A model generated the notes under the pieces. It searched no databases and was not told the origin of the DNA. It saw only the letters and a list, made by a program, of their open reading frames with translations. Made by a program: the position numbers and the translations under genes. A stretch of 64,000 nt of DNA from Echinometra lucunter. Its lineage: Eukaryota > Echinodermata > Echinoidea > Camarodonta > Echinometridae. Every line of letters starts with the position of its first letter. Within the stretch, counting starts at the first letter, position 1. Positions 33,382-46,192 of the stretch are shown here, one piece after another. The DNA is taken from positions 16,732,204 to 16,796,203 of the forward strand of contig CM057167.1 of the NCBI GenBank assembly GCA_029962745.1. Reading direction: 5' to 3'.

Positions 33382-35978
33382 CGGTAAAGGAGTGGTATGA
33401 TCACTTAACATAGTGCTCTGGGGGAGGGATTATGTAATGGTATCTGCAAGAGGCCAGTTTCATAGTCCATTTGAATTTTGATGCATTCATCTACAATTTT
33501 AATGTGTGTTAATTTGAATATATTTTGGAAATGGCCTGATAGACCTGTTTCCTAATTTTATGCATTCTTGTTGAACAAACGTTTCCCTTGACAACTGAGG
33601 GATTGTCAGAGGATTGTCTGACATAGCAACAACTAACGTATGCAAACTTGATTCCAACTAATCAGATGCCATTATGCATAACAGTGAACTGAATAACTGG
33701 TAACCAAGGGTTCTGGAGAGATATGTGTATGAATTTGAATATATTAGTAAATGGGTCTATTATATTCTCTCAATGTCCCATCTTACACAGCATTATGTCA
33801 TAGGTGCTGTCATCGGGATAAGGAGAGGCCAGGGGTCTCAAGCAGGGAGCATCCTGCTTATGATAGTCAAATTCTGACAAACTTGGAATTCGGGGCCGAT
33901 TAGTCTCTGGAGATTTCGCAGTTGAATCCCTAGAGCCGTTTGATTGTCTTCAGTCTTCTGGGTGAATGCCATTGCCAAGACTTCAGTAGAGATTTAAAAG
34001 TAGTAGTGCAGAATTGTAAAATGGCTTTAGATATTGATGAATATAACTACAGCAACAGATGAATATTTGTGGGAGGGGGGGGGGGGGAAAGATGGGTATT
34101 GACAGGGCAACAGTGTGTTAGTATCACCTTGCGAAATGTATTATGATAAAAGAATGCTTTATTCTGATTTGGCAATGGATTAAAAGATTTGAGAGAAATG
34201 TAGAATGAATTTTAAAGGTAGCTTCAAATGTTTGCAAATATATGAAAGATTAGGAAAAACGTGAATCTGTAATCATTTTAGCAGCCAGAAACAACAAATA
34301 GATAATCCAATAGCAAAATTTTAAAAAAATTCAAGGGCCTCATGATCTTAAAAAATATTAGTCCTAGTACTAGAATCTGTCAACTTCTCAAGGCATGTTT
34401 AGTTCTTTTAAGTTAATGTTGCTTGCAAAAAGCTGAAACTACCTTTAAAAGGTTATTTTGAGTGTTAACTATGACAAACGTTTAATAGTTGCTGCTATAT
34501 CTTAAGTTACGTGAGCTGTATTTTATAAGAAGGTTTGAAGATCTTATTTAGAAGTTTTGAAAATGATGCTATTTTCACTTCCTTTTTACATATCATGAAT
34601 AGTACAGTAATTGTTTTTGAATTCAATATTGACTTACATGAAAATTTAACTAATTTTCTAAGAAAATAAAACCATTGAATAATTAGGTAAAATCACTTTA
34701 TAGAAATTTGTAAATATTAGATGATCTATTGCTTAGTTTTAAAAGCATGAATATTGCTGTTTTAAATTCCCCTTTCGTGTTTTTCCGGACCCTTGACAAC
34801 TCTGTACTCCTTTAGTGAAAGATGCAAAGAATTGTTAGTATTAGAAACAAAGTAACTTTAAAATGATTCATATTACAGCTTTAAAATTTCTATAAAAACC
34901 TTTTTTTACCTTTTCTAAATTTGTTTATTTTGCCATTTTCACTCTCTCTTTTCCTCCTTTTTTTTTTTTTTTTTGACTGAAGCAACTTACAGTAACCAAG
35001 AAAAGCCTAGTCAGTAACACTGTTTCGCATAATATCAAATATATACATATTTGTATAAAGTTGGTGCTATTTCATATGTTTGAAGAAAATTCTGCTTTTG
35101 CATTTGTTATGGTAAGTTTGCTGTAGATGTGCTTCTTGGGGGGTATCACAGTATTTATTGAGGATAAGCAATATTTTGGCATGGTCTTCAATTTGGGCAC
35201 TTTCCCCTCTCTTTGTAGTGTACATAACGGAATATTTTTAGTACAAATGTTTCATGTGTACGGATAATCCGTTTTGGTGTAATAGGAAACAGTTTTAGTG
35301 TACATTTGATATGAAAAGGTTTTATACATAATATTAACACACATGTTTCCTTAAGAGTTATTCCTTGCAGTTAGGATGTGATTATTTGATCAACATGTAC
35401 ACTCTTTCATAAGAAACAGCAATATTAGTTTCAAATGAGAACTGTTGTAGCTTGCCTTGTAAATGTGATTCTCTTTAGAATCACTTTCCTTTTGTAGATT
35501 TTTTTTTTTTTTTTTTTTTTTGCTATAAACAGACTGATATTTTGCATGGATTTGATATTTTCCCTCTACTTGATTTATGAAATTTATTTTCATCCAAGAA
35601 TTGGATTGGAGTGTTCTTATTATTTTTCTATATTTAAAAGTAAAGAAATATCATATTTTGAATGTTTAAACCTTGTTTATGTGCCCGTCAAACATCCACA
35701 TGTATCGATGAATAATGTAGTTTTATGTAGCAGAATCTGAGTTGTGGTTGTTTTTGTTTGTATGCCCCATTGTAAATATGGGCCTGTTTTTTGTTGTTTT
35801 TAAAGCAGTCTAACATGTTGCCAGTCTTAAACCCTGCTTAAGTTCTGAGAGTTACTAAGTAGTCACTTTATTTATGGAGTGCCAAATATCAACTTCTTTG
35901 TCTTGTATAAAATTATTTCACTTCTGGAACTGAATGAAAATGCAAAACTTGTCTCATTTCCATTAATGATCAAATAAA
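33382..35978 (+). other. Probable long 3' UTR of the integrin gene
   Basis: No reading frame of interest follows the stop. AATAAA occurs at 34665-34670 and, with a GT-rich follower (TTTGATTTGTTTATATTGTTCTG), at 35973-35978. A poly-G run is at 34074-34087. The true end cannot be fixed from sequence alone. Confidence 0.45.
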
Positions 35979-38500
35979 TTTGATTTGTTTATATTGTTCT
36001 GTAATTGGAATGAGTCGCTTTAGTACATCGGGATTGACATTTGGCCTTCCATAAATCAATAGGCTAACTTAAGCTAGGATTAATTATGGCCATTTTAAAG
36101 AATATGGCCTATTTTTTTCTGATTAATTTTTCTATGTATTAGCAAACAAGTTTATTGTTTTGAAAGCTCTAATGTCTTGTTATCAGAATGAGATGAATAT
36201 TTGAAATTCATATGCTCTTTTAATCAACAAAACTCAATAATGAGGCTATCAAAGTATATGTAATCCATTGTATGTATTTGTAATATGTGATTAAGTTGGA
36301 AATTCTGAAATTCATCTTATGTGCTTTTAGTAGTACTCTTTTTTTCAAATTAATGTACCTGAGCTGAAAAAAGTACTAATTTCTCTTTAGCACAAATTGT
36401 ACTCGATTGAAATAGAAAAACCAAAACAACAGTGCACTGCTGTATACTCCTATTTATTCGCAAGGCCTATATGTATATTGTTTGCAATGAATGTCTTGTA
36501 ATAATCCTTCCCACTGTATGATATATGTATGTGTTGCCCAGTGAAAAATATTTTGTATTATCTTTTTCTTTTTTATTACTTTTTTGTCGCAGATGAAGGA
36601 CTTTATATTGTATTTCATTCCTCACTTTTGTTTATATTGAATCAACTGAAAATTATTAAAGTGAATTTTATTAACGTTAATTCTGTTCAGAAATGAATGG
36701 CAGGGTCAGAGAGGGAGAATTTGTTTTGCCTTTTTTTTAGTTCAATTTTTAAAATTCATACATGAATGGAGATTTTAAAAAGAGTGGTGTTAAATTTGGG
36801 CATGATAGTAACTACTTCTAAAAGTGTTTAGCAGAGTTTGATATACTTCTGTCTACGTATAAACATGAACATCATTTATTGTACAGTGGGTTGGATTAGA
36901 GTTAAAGATGTTGCTATGTAGGGAAAAGTAGTTATGCTCATTGATAATGCACATGGTCATAACTACCTTTCAGTCATAAGCCATTGTTCTTGTTTTGATG
37001 TGTGTATAATAGCTGAATATGCTAATGTTATTGTTGTAGATACCATTTATTCATTTTGAACTTATTTTGATAATAGTAACTAAAATCTGCAGTACTGTTT
37101 ACAATAACTTGTGTTTGGTAAATCATTTCACCAGAATTTTTTTCTTTGAATTTATGCAAAGTACATCACAAATTCTATTGCATTGAACATGAAAGGCAAG
37201 ATTAAATCTATGCATGATATTTTGATCTTTTAATTTGGGATCAATTAAATCATATTAAAATGGAATTCTGAACTCCTCATAGAGCAAAGTTCTATTTCAA
37301 TGTTTTGTTTTGTTTTTGTTGTTGTATATTTACATTGGGTTTTTTTTTCCAATTTATTTTGTGTACACTTCTAGCCATGAGCACACAAACCCATACTTAA
37401 TTTTTTGTCCATTTAGCACGTTCTTTACGGTGTGAACGTGTTCCATTTCCTTTCATTCATACGGCAACAATAGAACACCGTTAGCCTGATTGGTATGTCG
37501 TGGATGTACATTCGACAAATTTTGAAAGTTTGAAGGCCTGTAAAATGTACGTAATGAGATGTATTCAGCTATTTTATGTTTCATTGTGAAGGGCAGCACG
37601 AAAGGAGTTGAAATTCGACAAAATTAGGTTGCCCTGGTTTTCTTCTTAGACTAGAATCTGTAGAATGAAGAAGAACTGACAAAAATGGCACATTTAACCG
37701 ATCAGGCTCTTATGCAAGTCCATTAGTGTTCCACACTAAGTAGTATGAAATGACTCTTTCACCCATCTAACGCACGCTTGGTTTCCGTTCAACCTTTTAA
37801 CCCAGTTCTGCTTAAGACTTTTTATTAAGAACTTGATATTTGCTATACTACATACAATGCCATGACAGGCTGTAATAGAGTAAAAACGTGACCTCTCACG
37901 TAAATGTACGAGAAGAAAGGAGAAATGCATCTTTCGTGTTTGTACAGATTGGAGAGAAAGATTTCGTGGAAATATTGAAGCTTAAAATGCTTTTAGCCTT
38001 TTTTTATCTGGAAGAAATTGTGCACCTACTCTTATTTGAACATAAAGTATCTCCTTTTGATCATTAAGTAACCATTACGATTTGTGTCTTTCCGGCCGCG
38101 GACAGACTATAGTGTATACCATCAAAGGCTCGTTGAGAGAGCCATAGATATCGTGCTACAGTGTGTTCCAGTCATGTCTGCTTTATACTCTCGTCATGTC
38201 TACCAAGTGAGTTCTTCCAACTTTTAGTAGTATTGATGGTTAGAGGAAAAACATTGATCTCTCATAAAAAAACAATTGAATGATATGCCTTGTCTGATCA
38301 TAGTTAATCGTACTCTTGAATCATCTGGTTATGTCTTTTTTCTTTTCCTTTTTCTGGTTTATGTAAGAAATTATCCCATCCTGTTTTGTACTTTGCAATA
38401 TATAGTACTGTGTCTAAATTAAAATTGTGAAAAATAATTGCAGTAAGTACTTGATGGTATTTGTCCTTGGTCAGCGATTCAAATTTGAATGGAGGGAGAG
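35979..38500. other. Intergenic, no gene seen
   Basis: AT-rich sequence with T and A runs. Short frames lack recognisable products, and no paired terminal repeats were found. Confidence 0.6.
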
Positions 38501-39000
38501 NNNNNNNNNNNNNNNNNNNNNNNNNNNNNNNNNNNNNNNNNNNNNNNNNNNNNNNNNNNNNNNNNNNNNNNNNNNNNNNNNNNNNNNNNNNNNNNNNNNN
38601 NNNNNNNNNNNNNNNNNNNNNNNNNNNNNNNNNNNNNNNNNNNNNNNNNNNNNNNNNNNNNNNNNNNNNNNNNNNNNNNNNNNNNNNNNNNNNNNNNNNN
38701 NNNNNNNNNNNNNNNNNNNNNNNNNNNNNNNNNNNNNNNNNNNNNNNNNNNNNNNNNNNNNNNNNNNNNNNNNNNNNNNNNNNNNNNNNNNNNNNNNNNN
38801 NNNNNNNNNNNNNNNNNNNNNNNNNNNNNNNNNNNNNNNNNNNNNNNNNNNNNNNNNNNNNNNNNNNNNNNNNNNNNNNNNNNNNNNNNNNNNNNNNNNN
38901 NNNNNNNNNNNNNNNNNNNNNNNNNNNNNNNNNNNNNNNNNNNNNNNNNNNNNNNNNNNNNNNNNNNNNNNNNNNNNNNNNNNNNNNNNNNNNNNNNNNN
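38501..39000. other. Assembly gap, 500 N
   Basis: Exactly 500 N. Its left edge ends GGAGGGAGAG and its right edge is a polypurine tract, so the unresolved sequence is probably a GA-rich repeat. Confidence 1.
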
Positions 39001-39170
39001 GGAAAGTGGAAAAGAGGAGAGAAAAAACAGAAGGGGAGAGAGGGGAAGGGTGGGGGGGAAGTGAAAGTGGAGGGGTAGGGAGGGTGAAGGAGGAAGAGAA
39101 GGTGAGGAAGGGGGAGAGAAGACAGTGGAGAGGCTGGAAAAGGAGAGAGAAGAGAAGAGTGCAGCACTGA
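39001..39170. repeat. Polypurine (GGA/GAA) tract
   Basis: About 170 bases almost entirely G and A on the + strand. Pro/Ser/Leu-rich frames on the minus strand are artefacts. It probably continues into the N gap. Confidence 0.9.
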
Positions 39171-40040
39171 GCAAACAGGCAATTCGGAAGAAAACAGGCC
39201 ATCCAAGTTCAAGTTCAAGTTCAAATTTATTTAAACCAATCAAGCATAAAATATATTAAAACCAGTTGACAAAGAAGAAATACATTGTATAACATGAAAG
39301 GTTTGGGACCCCGAAGAAGCAGAGCTTGTGAAAGGGGGCCCCTTAATGAAAGGAACAGAAAACTAAAAACAAAAATAATAGATGATAACATACCATAACA
39401 ATAACTGATAAGAAACATATTCACAATGATAACTAAAATAGTAAATGTGGAACAGAAACACACAGACAGATACACCCCCACACGCACACCCACACACAAA
39501 CACACAAACACACTCATGGCTTCCCAAGATTCAATTTAAGGTATTTTGTAACCTCTCAAATAGATATTTTCGACATATATGTTTAAATAGAGGCAGTGTT
39601 GGAATAGATCTGATGTTTTTCGGTAACTTATTCCATTCTTTAATGCAATCAATTACAAAAGAATTCAGAGCAGTTTGTGTTCTTGCAAACGGTTGATGGA
39701 TAAGATTTCTCTGACGAGTATTATACGTATGGACAGTCGAGTTAGAAATAAATGCATCAGTTAAAAATGAATATTTTAACATTCTTACCTTATCCTTAAT
39801 TTGTATTCTCTTTTTCTTTCTGATCACTGTAATTATTATTCACTATTCATCATACGATGTACATGTATTCATTACATTATTTTATGTACTTCTATTTATG
39901 TAAAGTCACATGGATTGGAAAAGAAGACCTTCGGGTTACAGTTATTAAGTTAATTTCTTTCTTTTCCCGGCATCCATGTGACTCTCCTTATATTCTACTA
40001 TTGTTTGTCTTTGTTCTTTGGTTTGTTGATTCTGCCGAAT

Positions 40041-40072
40041 AAAATAATAATAATAATAATAATAATAATAAT

Positions 40073-40155
<83 letters not shown>
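40041..40155. repeat. (TAA)n microsatellite inside the retrotransposon
   Basis: About 38 TAA units with one TTA interruption. On the minus strand it adds a polytyrosine run to the decayed reverse-transcriptase frame. Confidence 0.95.
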
Positions 40156-40157
<2 letters not shown>

Positions 40158-40409
40158 TTGCTGAGCAGATTGTGATTTGTACATAAAAATCAAACAATTC
40201 ATGCTGACTAATTCATTAATAGGCAAAATCATAAGTTGCAAAAATAAAGGAGTAGGCCTACTTGGACTTCTGTAATTTGAGTTTGTAATGAACCTGATAA
40301 CTTTCTTCTGAAGGACTTGTAACTTATTTATATGGCTCCTATAAGTATTTCCCCATGCAACATTACAATACATTAAGTGAGGCATAATAATAGCATTATA
40401 AAGAGTTAC

Positions 40410-40995
40410 AGTAGTTATACTAGTCTCGATAGACAGGAAGTAACTTTCACCGGAAGTAACTAATTAGCATAGACAGGAAGTAATTAATTAGCATAGACAG
40501 GAAGTAATTAATAAGTGAGTAATGAATGACTCATCAATAACGGAAATATGACTAATGAGTTAATACGAATAATTATATAGTTTGCGTTGGGTAGCTTCAT
40601 GGTGGATCACTCTTATACACACATATTAATTGGATACGATGCGATGTCCATGTATTTTTGTCCAATGTATTTCAACATGCCATGTTCATGTTTACAGGCA
40701 TGTATCCAATGTAAACCAAATGTTCATGAGCTTTGTCCAATGTACACAAAGATACCATGTTCATGCGTTGGAGTGCCATGCATAGTATGCGACGAGCGAA
40801 TACAGAGAGAGAGAGAGAGAGATGTGAGAAGACTGAGGAGTTAGGCCCTGAATGATTTTCCTCTGCATGATTATGGATGTGATTACTCACTAATTAATTA
40901 CTTCCTGTCTATGCTAATTAATTACTTCCTGTCTATGCTAATTAGTTACTTCCGGTGAAGGTTACTTCCTGCCTATCGAGACTAGTATAACTACT
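40410..40995. mobile_element. 586-bp MITE with ~110-bp inverted ends
   Basis: The ends AGTAGTTATACTAGTCTCGA are mirrored at 40976-40995. The inverted arms extend about 110 bp and themselves contain direct repeats of AGCATAGACAGGAAGTAATT. AGTTAC flanks both sides exactly (40404-40409, 40996-41001). Removing the element and one AGTTAC rejoins the reverse-transcriptase frame around TLVTLYNA. Confidence 0.9.
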
Positions 40996-41095
40996 AGTTA
41001 CTAAGGTTTGCTGGGGTAAAAAGAACCTTAACTTAGAAATCACACCAACACTCCTCGAGACCTCGGTACATACATTACTGAGGAAGAAAATACAA

Positions 41096-41590
41096 TTTTA
41101 AACATAATTGCAGGGATTCATTTGGGCTTTAAAATTTCTTATATCACTTAAATTTCTGCCCATTCACCTGAATTTTTTTTCTAACCATTGAAATTCGAGA
41201 TCTTTTTATACTTGAAAAGAAGTAAAAGCCAGAAAAAAGGAGCTTAAGTACTCCCTAAAAGCTTTCTGGCTTTTCCGCAGTGACTGCTACTCAGCGATCA
41301 AAAGTCTAAAAACCAATCCAATTAGCGCAACTTATATCGCTCTAAGCGAAGCTCACCCCATTTCTAGTTTCCTGTTACTTTTACAGGATGTGCATGGCAT
41401 CGACCTTCAATTTCACCCAGTAATTCTGACAATAAAAAGAAAGGTGTTATGAGTTATTACGAGTTTCAAAGCCTCTATTAAACTTTCTATAAATCCCTAG
41501 TCCTACAATACTTGTTTACGGGTAAGAAGATAAGTAAGAGTAAATAACCTTTCATCACAACTGCACAACACTAGACTGTTTGCCTAGTAT
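41096..41590. other. No feature identified
   Basis: Ordinary AT-rich intergenic sequence upstream of the retrotransposon remnant. Confidence 0.6.
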
Positions 41591-41600
41591 ATTCTGATAA

Positions 41601-41645
41601 CTTTGTTTGTTTGTTTGTTTGTTTGTTTGTTTGTTTGTTTGTTTT
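41601..41645. repeat. (GTTT)n microsatellite
   Basis: About 11 tandem GTTT units. Confidence 0.95.
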
Positions 41646-41761
41646 TTAAAGCAGCATCACGATTGAGCATGCTTCCAATCCAAATCTGATTTCTGTCTGA
41701 GATTGGCCACAGTAACTAGATTTATTTATCTTCCACAATGCAAAATGATAGCGATGAGCAT

Positions 41762-41787
41762 CATAATGATCGTCATCATGACGGTGG

Positions 41788-41829
<42 letters not shown>

Positions 41830-42113
41830 GGACGGTGCCCGCGATGGTAGTGGTGGTGATGGTAATGATGATGATGTATATGATGATGCTAATGATGATG
41901 ATGATGATGATGATGAGGAGGAGGAGGAGGAGGAGGAGGAGGACGGTGCCCGCGATGGTAGTGGTGGTGATGGTAATGATGATGATGTATATGATGATGC
42001 TAATGATGATGATGATGATGATGATGATGGTGGCGTTGATGACGATGATGATAATGGTGATGGTGGTGGTGGTGGTATAATGGTGATGCTGGTAGTGATG
42101 ATGATGCTGCTAG

Positions 42114-42165
<52 letters not shown>

Positions 42166-42175
42166 GACGATGATG
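41762..42175. repeat. (GAT)n tract with an internal ~115-bp duplication
   Basis: GAT and GGT units are interrupted by two copies of GGACGGTGCCCGCGATGGTA (about 41830 and 41941) and by a GAG run. An open + frame encodes an Asp-rich low-complexity chain. I treat it as repeat DNA because there is no signal peptide, splice context or non-repetitive domain. Confidence 0.85.
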
Positions 42176-42235
42176 ATGTCGTTGCCGCATTTGTAGTCGA
42201 GTGGAGATGCGAAGGTCGTATAGCTGAGAATTCTA

Positions 42236-42415
42236 ACGAGGCACTAGTTTCCTTCGTCAATGCATTAATCTACATACACCTCTCTCCACCCAAGGTGGGT
42301 ACCGATATGAAGGAATTCCTTGGATGCAGTGTGCACTGAAGTTGACGGCCTTTTACAGCTTAAACAGATAATATAGAAGTGCCTTGAAGCCCTGAATGGT
42401 TGATATGAGAGCTAC
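42236..42415 (+). mobile_element. SINE body, degraded
   Basis: CCTCTCTCCACCCAAGGTGGGTACC, AAGGAATTCCTTGGATGCAG and AGTGCCTTGAAGCCC parallel the SINE body at 47262-47380. No clear box A/B head remains. Confidence 0.6.
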
Positions 42416-42444
42416 AAACATCCGATAGTTTTATACTTACGATG

Positions 42445-42464
42445 ATGATGTAGAAGAAGAAGAA

Positions 42465-42513
<49 letters not shown>
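42445..42513. repeat. (GAT)n / (GAA)n microsatellite
   Basis: GATGATGATG and GAAGAAGAAG runs followed by about 16 GAT units, lying at the tail of the SINE body. Confidence 0.9.
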
Positions 42514-42515
<2 letters not shown>

Positions 42516-42681
42516 TATTATTACAATTCAATTTAAACTTTTGTCAGTGACAGGGTGACCTATATAAGTTCAAGGACGGTTAACATCTCTAGAAATTTGA
42601 GGGTCGAAATTTGCTTCTACAAAAGAAAAGCAAACTTTGGAGACATCCTACCCCATTGGAAGTGAGTAATTTCAAAATATC

Positions 42682-43049
42682 TTAAAGGGAACTGGTAACA
42701 TCGTTTCTGGTCTAAAAAATGATTTTCGATCTCATGGGCACAACATTGATAATTGCAAACGTTGTGGCCATAGTGTTAATTTGTTTACTTGTGAAAATAT
42801 TGATGATTTAAAAAAAAAAAAAGAAATATTTGTATCAGACATTTTTTCGCCTTTCATTTGTGTGTCAAAATTGTTTAGAAACTGCAGTAGTTCTTCTTTT
42901 TTTTATAATTTGTAGCACGGTTAATGATATCCGTTTTGATTCGATTTCACATATCGATGATTATATGTCTAACATTAATTTCATGCATACATTAATTATG
43001 ATAACTTTAAAAAACAAACAAACATTACTCAATGTTACCAGTTCCCTTC
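42682..43049. mobile_element. MITE with AAGGGAACTGGTAACAT ends
   Basis: AAAGGGAACTGGTAACATCG on the left is mirrored by AATGTTACCAGTTCCCTT on the right. The interior is AT-rich and non-coding. TTAA is present at the left border only. Confidence 0.72.
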
Positions 43050-44145
43050 AAGATTTTTACGGGTAAGTATCGATTTGAGTGACTTTGCAACTGTTTGAGA
43101 CGTTGTCATTAATTGCATGGCATTGTGTGTGTGTCCTTCTACACCCCCCGCACCCTCACTTGATTATTCGAGTTTCTCTTTCGCATTTTAGCTCTCAGCA
43201 AAAGCATCTTTAGAGATAATGGAGAAAATATGACATTTTGTGTAGCCTGAAAAAACATACTGAGAGTTGTCCTTCTAAACCTGCAAATTTTGAAGCCACA
43301 CGGCCAATTTGAGGATCGTCATAGAAAGTAAATTGAGACTTCAAACTTTTGAAACTTTCTCATTTCGCATAACCGTTTTTGATTGAACTTTTTCAAATTG
43401 CTTCTCTCTATCCTCTCTTTTCATTAACATACTGATTTTTTCCCCATGGGTTTCATTCTCCTTTGATTCATCTGTCATTTCATGTATTGTCACTATATAG
43501 ACTACTGTATTGCCACAATTTCATTCATGATGGCCCCGTTCTCGATATTTCGACCTATCCTTTCTATCGGCTCGAAATCGATTTTTTTCTTTGAACTATT
43601 TCTTTAATCTCTAAACCCTAAAATATCATCCCTTTCTCCCTCTTAGGCCTACCTGAATGTTTCCATGCATTTCAGAAAATAATGTCAGGCAAACGAGGTC
43701 TTTTGAAATCAAATCTTTCAACATCTACCAGTATCTTTTTTGAGAAAGTAACTGGGGCGCTCATGATAGTGAGTGATCAACATTTTTAATATCAAACGCA
43801 AGGGGCACTATCAGAAGGTTTTAGATGTGAGAAGGTTGTAGCCGTTCTTAGTTGAATTTTGATTATCACTTGTCTTTAACTGGTAAGGTTATAAAATTCT
43901 ATTTTCTATTAGGACTGTCTTAATGAAATCTATCCGTACATGTTTAAGAGGAAATGTATGGCATGAATTCTGCAAATTACCGCCACATGAGCAGATACTA
44001 ACTCAAACTGACTTTTCTTAGAACTACAACTGAGTGTAACCGTGCATGATGCCGTTATCCCAGCTCTCTATTTGCTGTTTTTAAGCCAGTGCTTCGCTTA
44101 ATATAGCTGCATGGGCAACATCACTACTGCACCTAGAAACATATT
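43050..44145. other. No feature identified
   Basis: AT-rich intergenic sequence without convincing frames, terminal repeats or RNA-gene signals. Confidence 0.6.
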
Positions 44146-44157
44146 ATGCCTCGTATC

Positions 44158-44301
44158 ATTGTTGTCATCATCATTACTTTTATTATTATTGTAAACATTA
44201 TTGTCATTATTTTTATCATTATTATTATTATCATTATCATAATCATCATCATTGTCATCATTATCATTATTATCATCATCATTATCATTATCATCATCAT
44301 T

Positions 44302-44342
<41 letters not shown>

Positions 44343-44392
44343 TATTATTATTGTTATCATTGTTATTATCATCATTATCATCATATTATTTT
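44158..44392. repeat. (ATC/ATT)n trinucleotide tract
   Basis: Mixed ATT, ATC and GTT units. Ile/Met-rich frames on both strands are artefacts. Bases 44393-45290 hold nothing further that I can name. Confidence 0.93.
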
Positions 44393-45293
44393 TCTTTGAT
44401 TTCACGTTAATTTTTTTTTCATTTCTTCCTCTACCCGTTTCTCTCTTTCCTATACACTACTCGTAAATATACTGTTTAATTGATCAGCTTATTCTGTACT
44501 GTATCATTTCAAAACTTTTAAACCATTTCGAAATTTATTTCCATTTCTACCCCTACCCCGCCCTCTCTTTCCTCATATCCTCTCCATATTGTATGCCGAT
44601 CGGTTAATATTAAATTTGTACAGAACCATTTTTAAATCTTAAATTTACATTTGAAGCGATAACTGACAAACACTATAAAAAACGACGCAACTATTGAAAA
44701 TTAACACATGAACAGATGAAGGGCAACTTCAATATTGCATATGCCATTCAAAAAAAAAAAATCATGGTTGATAACGCAATGCCTGTGATGTACGCATAAA
44801 AGGCTGGCAGTTGATTATTCCAAAGTAGTTTTGGTACTGTTCCTTATGATTAAGAATAGTGGCGAAATCATCAAAGAAGCAGGCCTAGAAAGTGTAGTTT
44901 ATATAAGCGGCCCCTTAACGGAGAGGTTAATTGGCGTATCTTTTTAGTTTAACTTTGCCATGAACACTCTTACTTGACGAGAAGACTATCGCGGTTAAAT
45001 GTCATGAATTATTATAATGTTCTAAAGACTAATTTTCTGTGTACCCTCCTTACGTTATATATGCCATTGAGTGACACATATGACCACTGAATATTTGTTT
45101 AACAAAGTACTGGGAGCGCATTTTAACGTGATTATTATTACTATGGTTATTTGTATAACAATCAGGGTTCCCATCAAATGAGACAGACAGCCGACAAGAA
45201 CAATGATGTACAGTATATAGGTCTTATGAACCCTAACATGTTGTCAAACAACCGGACAGACTGACTTGTCAACCTTTTAGGCCGTCTCGGAGC

Positions 45294-45594
45294 ATTACCG
45301 TACGCACATAGGGGGCAGGAGCAGTGGGTTGCCCCCCCCCCCCCAAAAAAAATAAAAAAAAAAATAAAAAAAATCAACACCCCTTCTTTTCTTTTCTTCT
45401 TACTTTATCGGATTGATTGAAATTTCCGAAATTCCACCCAAAGTGTGCACCTGTGTGCAGATCGTGCAATTTCAATTCTAAAAATGCAAAAGCTCCTGCT
45501 CGGTCGCTTCACTCCATGGCTTGCGTGTTTCCTCAAATATTGAACATATTCTTGCCCCCCCCCCCCCGGATAAAATTTCTGCGTACGGCCTTGT
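45294..45594. mobile_element. MITE with CCGTACGCA ends and poly-C runs
   Basis: ACCGTACGCACATAGGGGGC at the left is matched by GCGTACGGCC at the right (inverse), each with a poly-C run inside. A minus-strand frame containing GRTQKFYPGGGGQ simply translates the right end. Confidence 0.65.
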
Positions 45595-45750
45595 CTCGGA
45601 ACCTTCAAACATTTTCATTACGTGATATTGCTGGTGGCATTCATTTTATCGAATCATATAATTTGGGGTAATTACGAAGAGACTTTATTAAACCTCTGAC
45701 AAAGCCTTGATAACTATTCATGTGAACATTACTGTAAAATTTAATCTGTA

Positions 45751-45993
45751 GTGGCAATTATGAAGGTCCATGGTTTATTGAGAGGCAGACCTACCATATT
45801 ACAAAAGCATCAACATGCATTAAAGGCTTTGTTCATTCATCATTCAGCTACGTTACTAGGGAAACGGATGGACGCGTTACAACAAGATTTGGGCGAGAGT
45901 TTCCGATATTTACGCAGATCGAGAGAGCAAGATATGAATATCGGTGTCTGCACATGTGCACTCGATGAGTTCATGTTATCGGGTATTTCATAA
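45751..45993 (+). other. Unassigned 80-codon open frame
   Basis: The frame begins MAIMKVHGLLRGRPTILQKH and contains DALQQDLGESFRYLRRSREQ. Composition is less repetitive than its surroundings, but I recognise no domain and see no splice context. It may be a decayed transposon frame or chance. Confidence 0.2.
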
Positions 45994-46192
45994 ATGGTTC
46001 TGGGAATGATGTGATTAGAGGTGACTTCAGAACTACAGTATCAAATCTCAAATTCCTGCAAGGTTATTCTTACACATTCCATGACAAGACAGGAGCTAAC
46101 CAAAGTGATGTGAGTACTCTATTTTGATTTATGTGGACCCAAAGTGCATCTTGGCAAATCGCATTTGGTAAAATATCTATAGGTGTTTGCAG

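Larger units (their letters stand above)
39195..41095 (-). mobile_element. Decayed non-LTR retrotransposon, RT C-terminal end
   Basis: On the minus strand, fragments read EVSRSVGVISKLRFFLP, then PHLMYCNVAWGNTY, INKLQVLQKKVIRFI, and further down RTQTALNSFVIDCIKEWNKL and LPLFKHICRKYLF. This is the order found at the C-terminus of CR1/jockey-like reverse transcriptases. The 3' UTR ends in a GAACTT tandem tail (39205-39226). A (TAA)n expansion (40041-40155) and a MITE (40410-40995) break the frame, and the 5' part is missing. It is inactive. Confidence 0.85.

Noticed and set aside
41738..42196. Asp-rich 152-codon frame as a possible acidic biomineralisation protein
   Set aside because: Entirely GAT repeat with a duplicated block; no signal peptide, flanking exon or unique region.
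45405..45608. Minus-strand frame with GRTQKFYPGGGGQ
   Set aside because: Translation of a MITE end with a poly-C run, not a gene.
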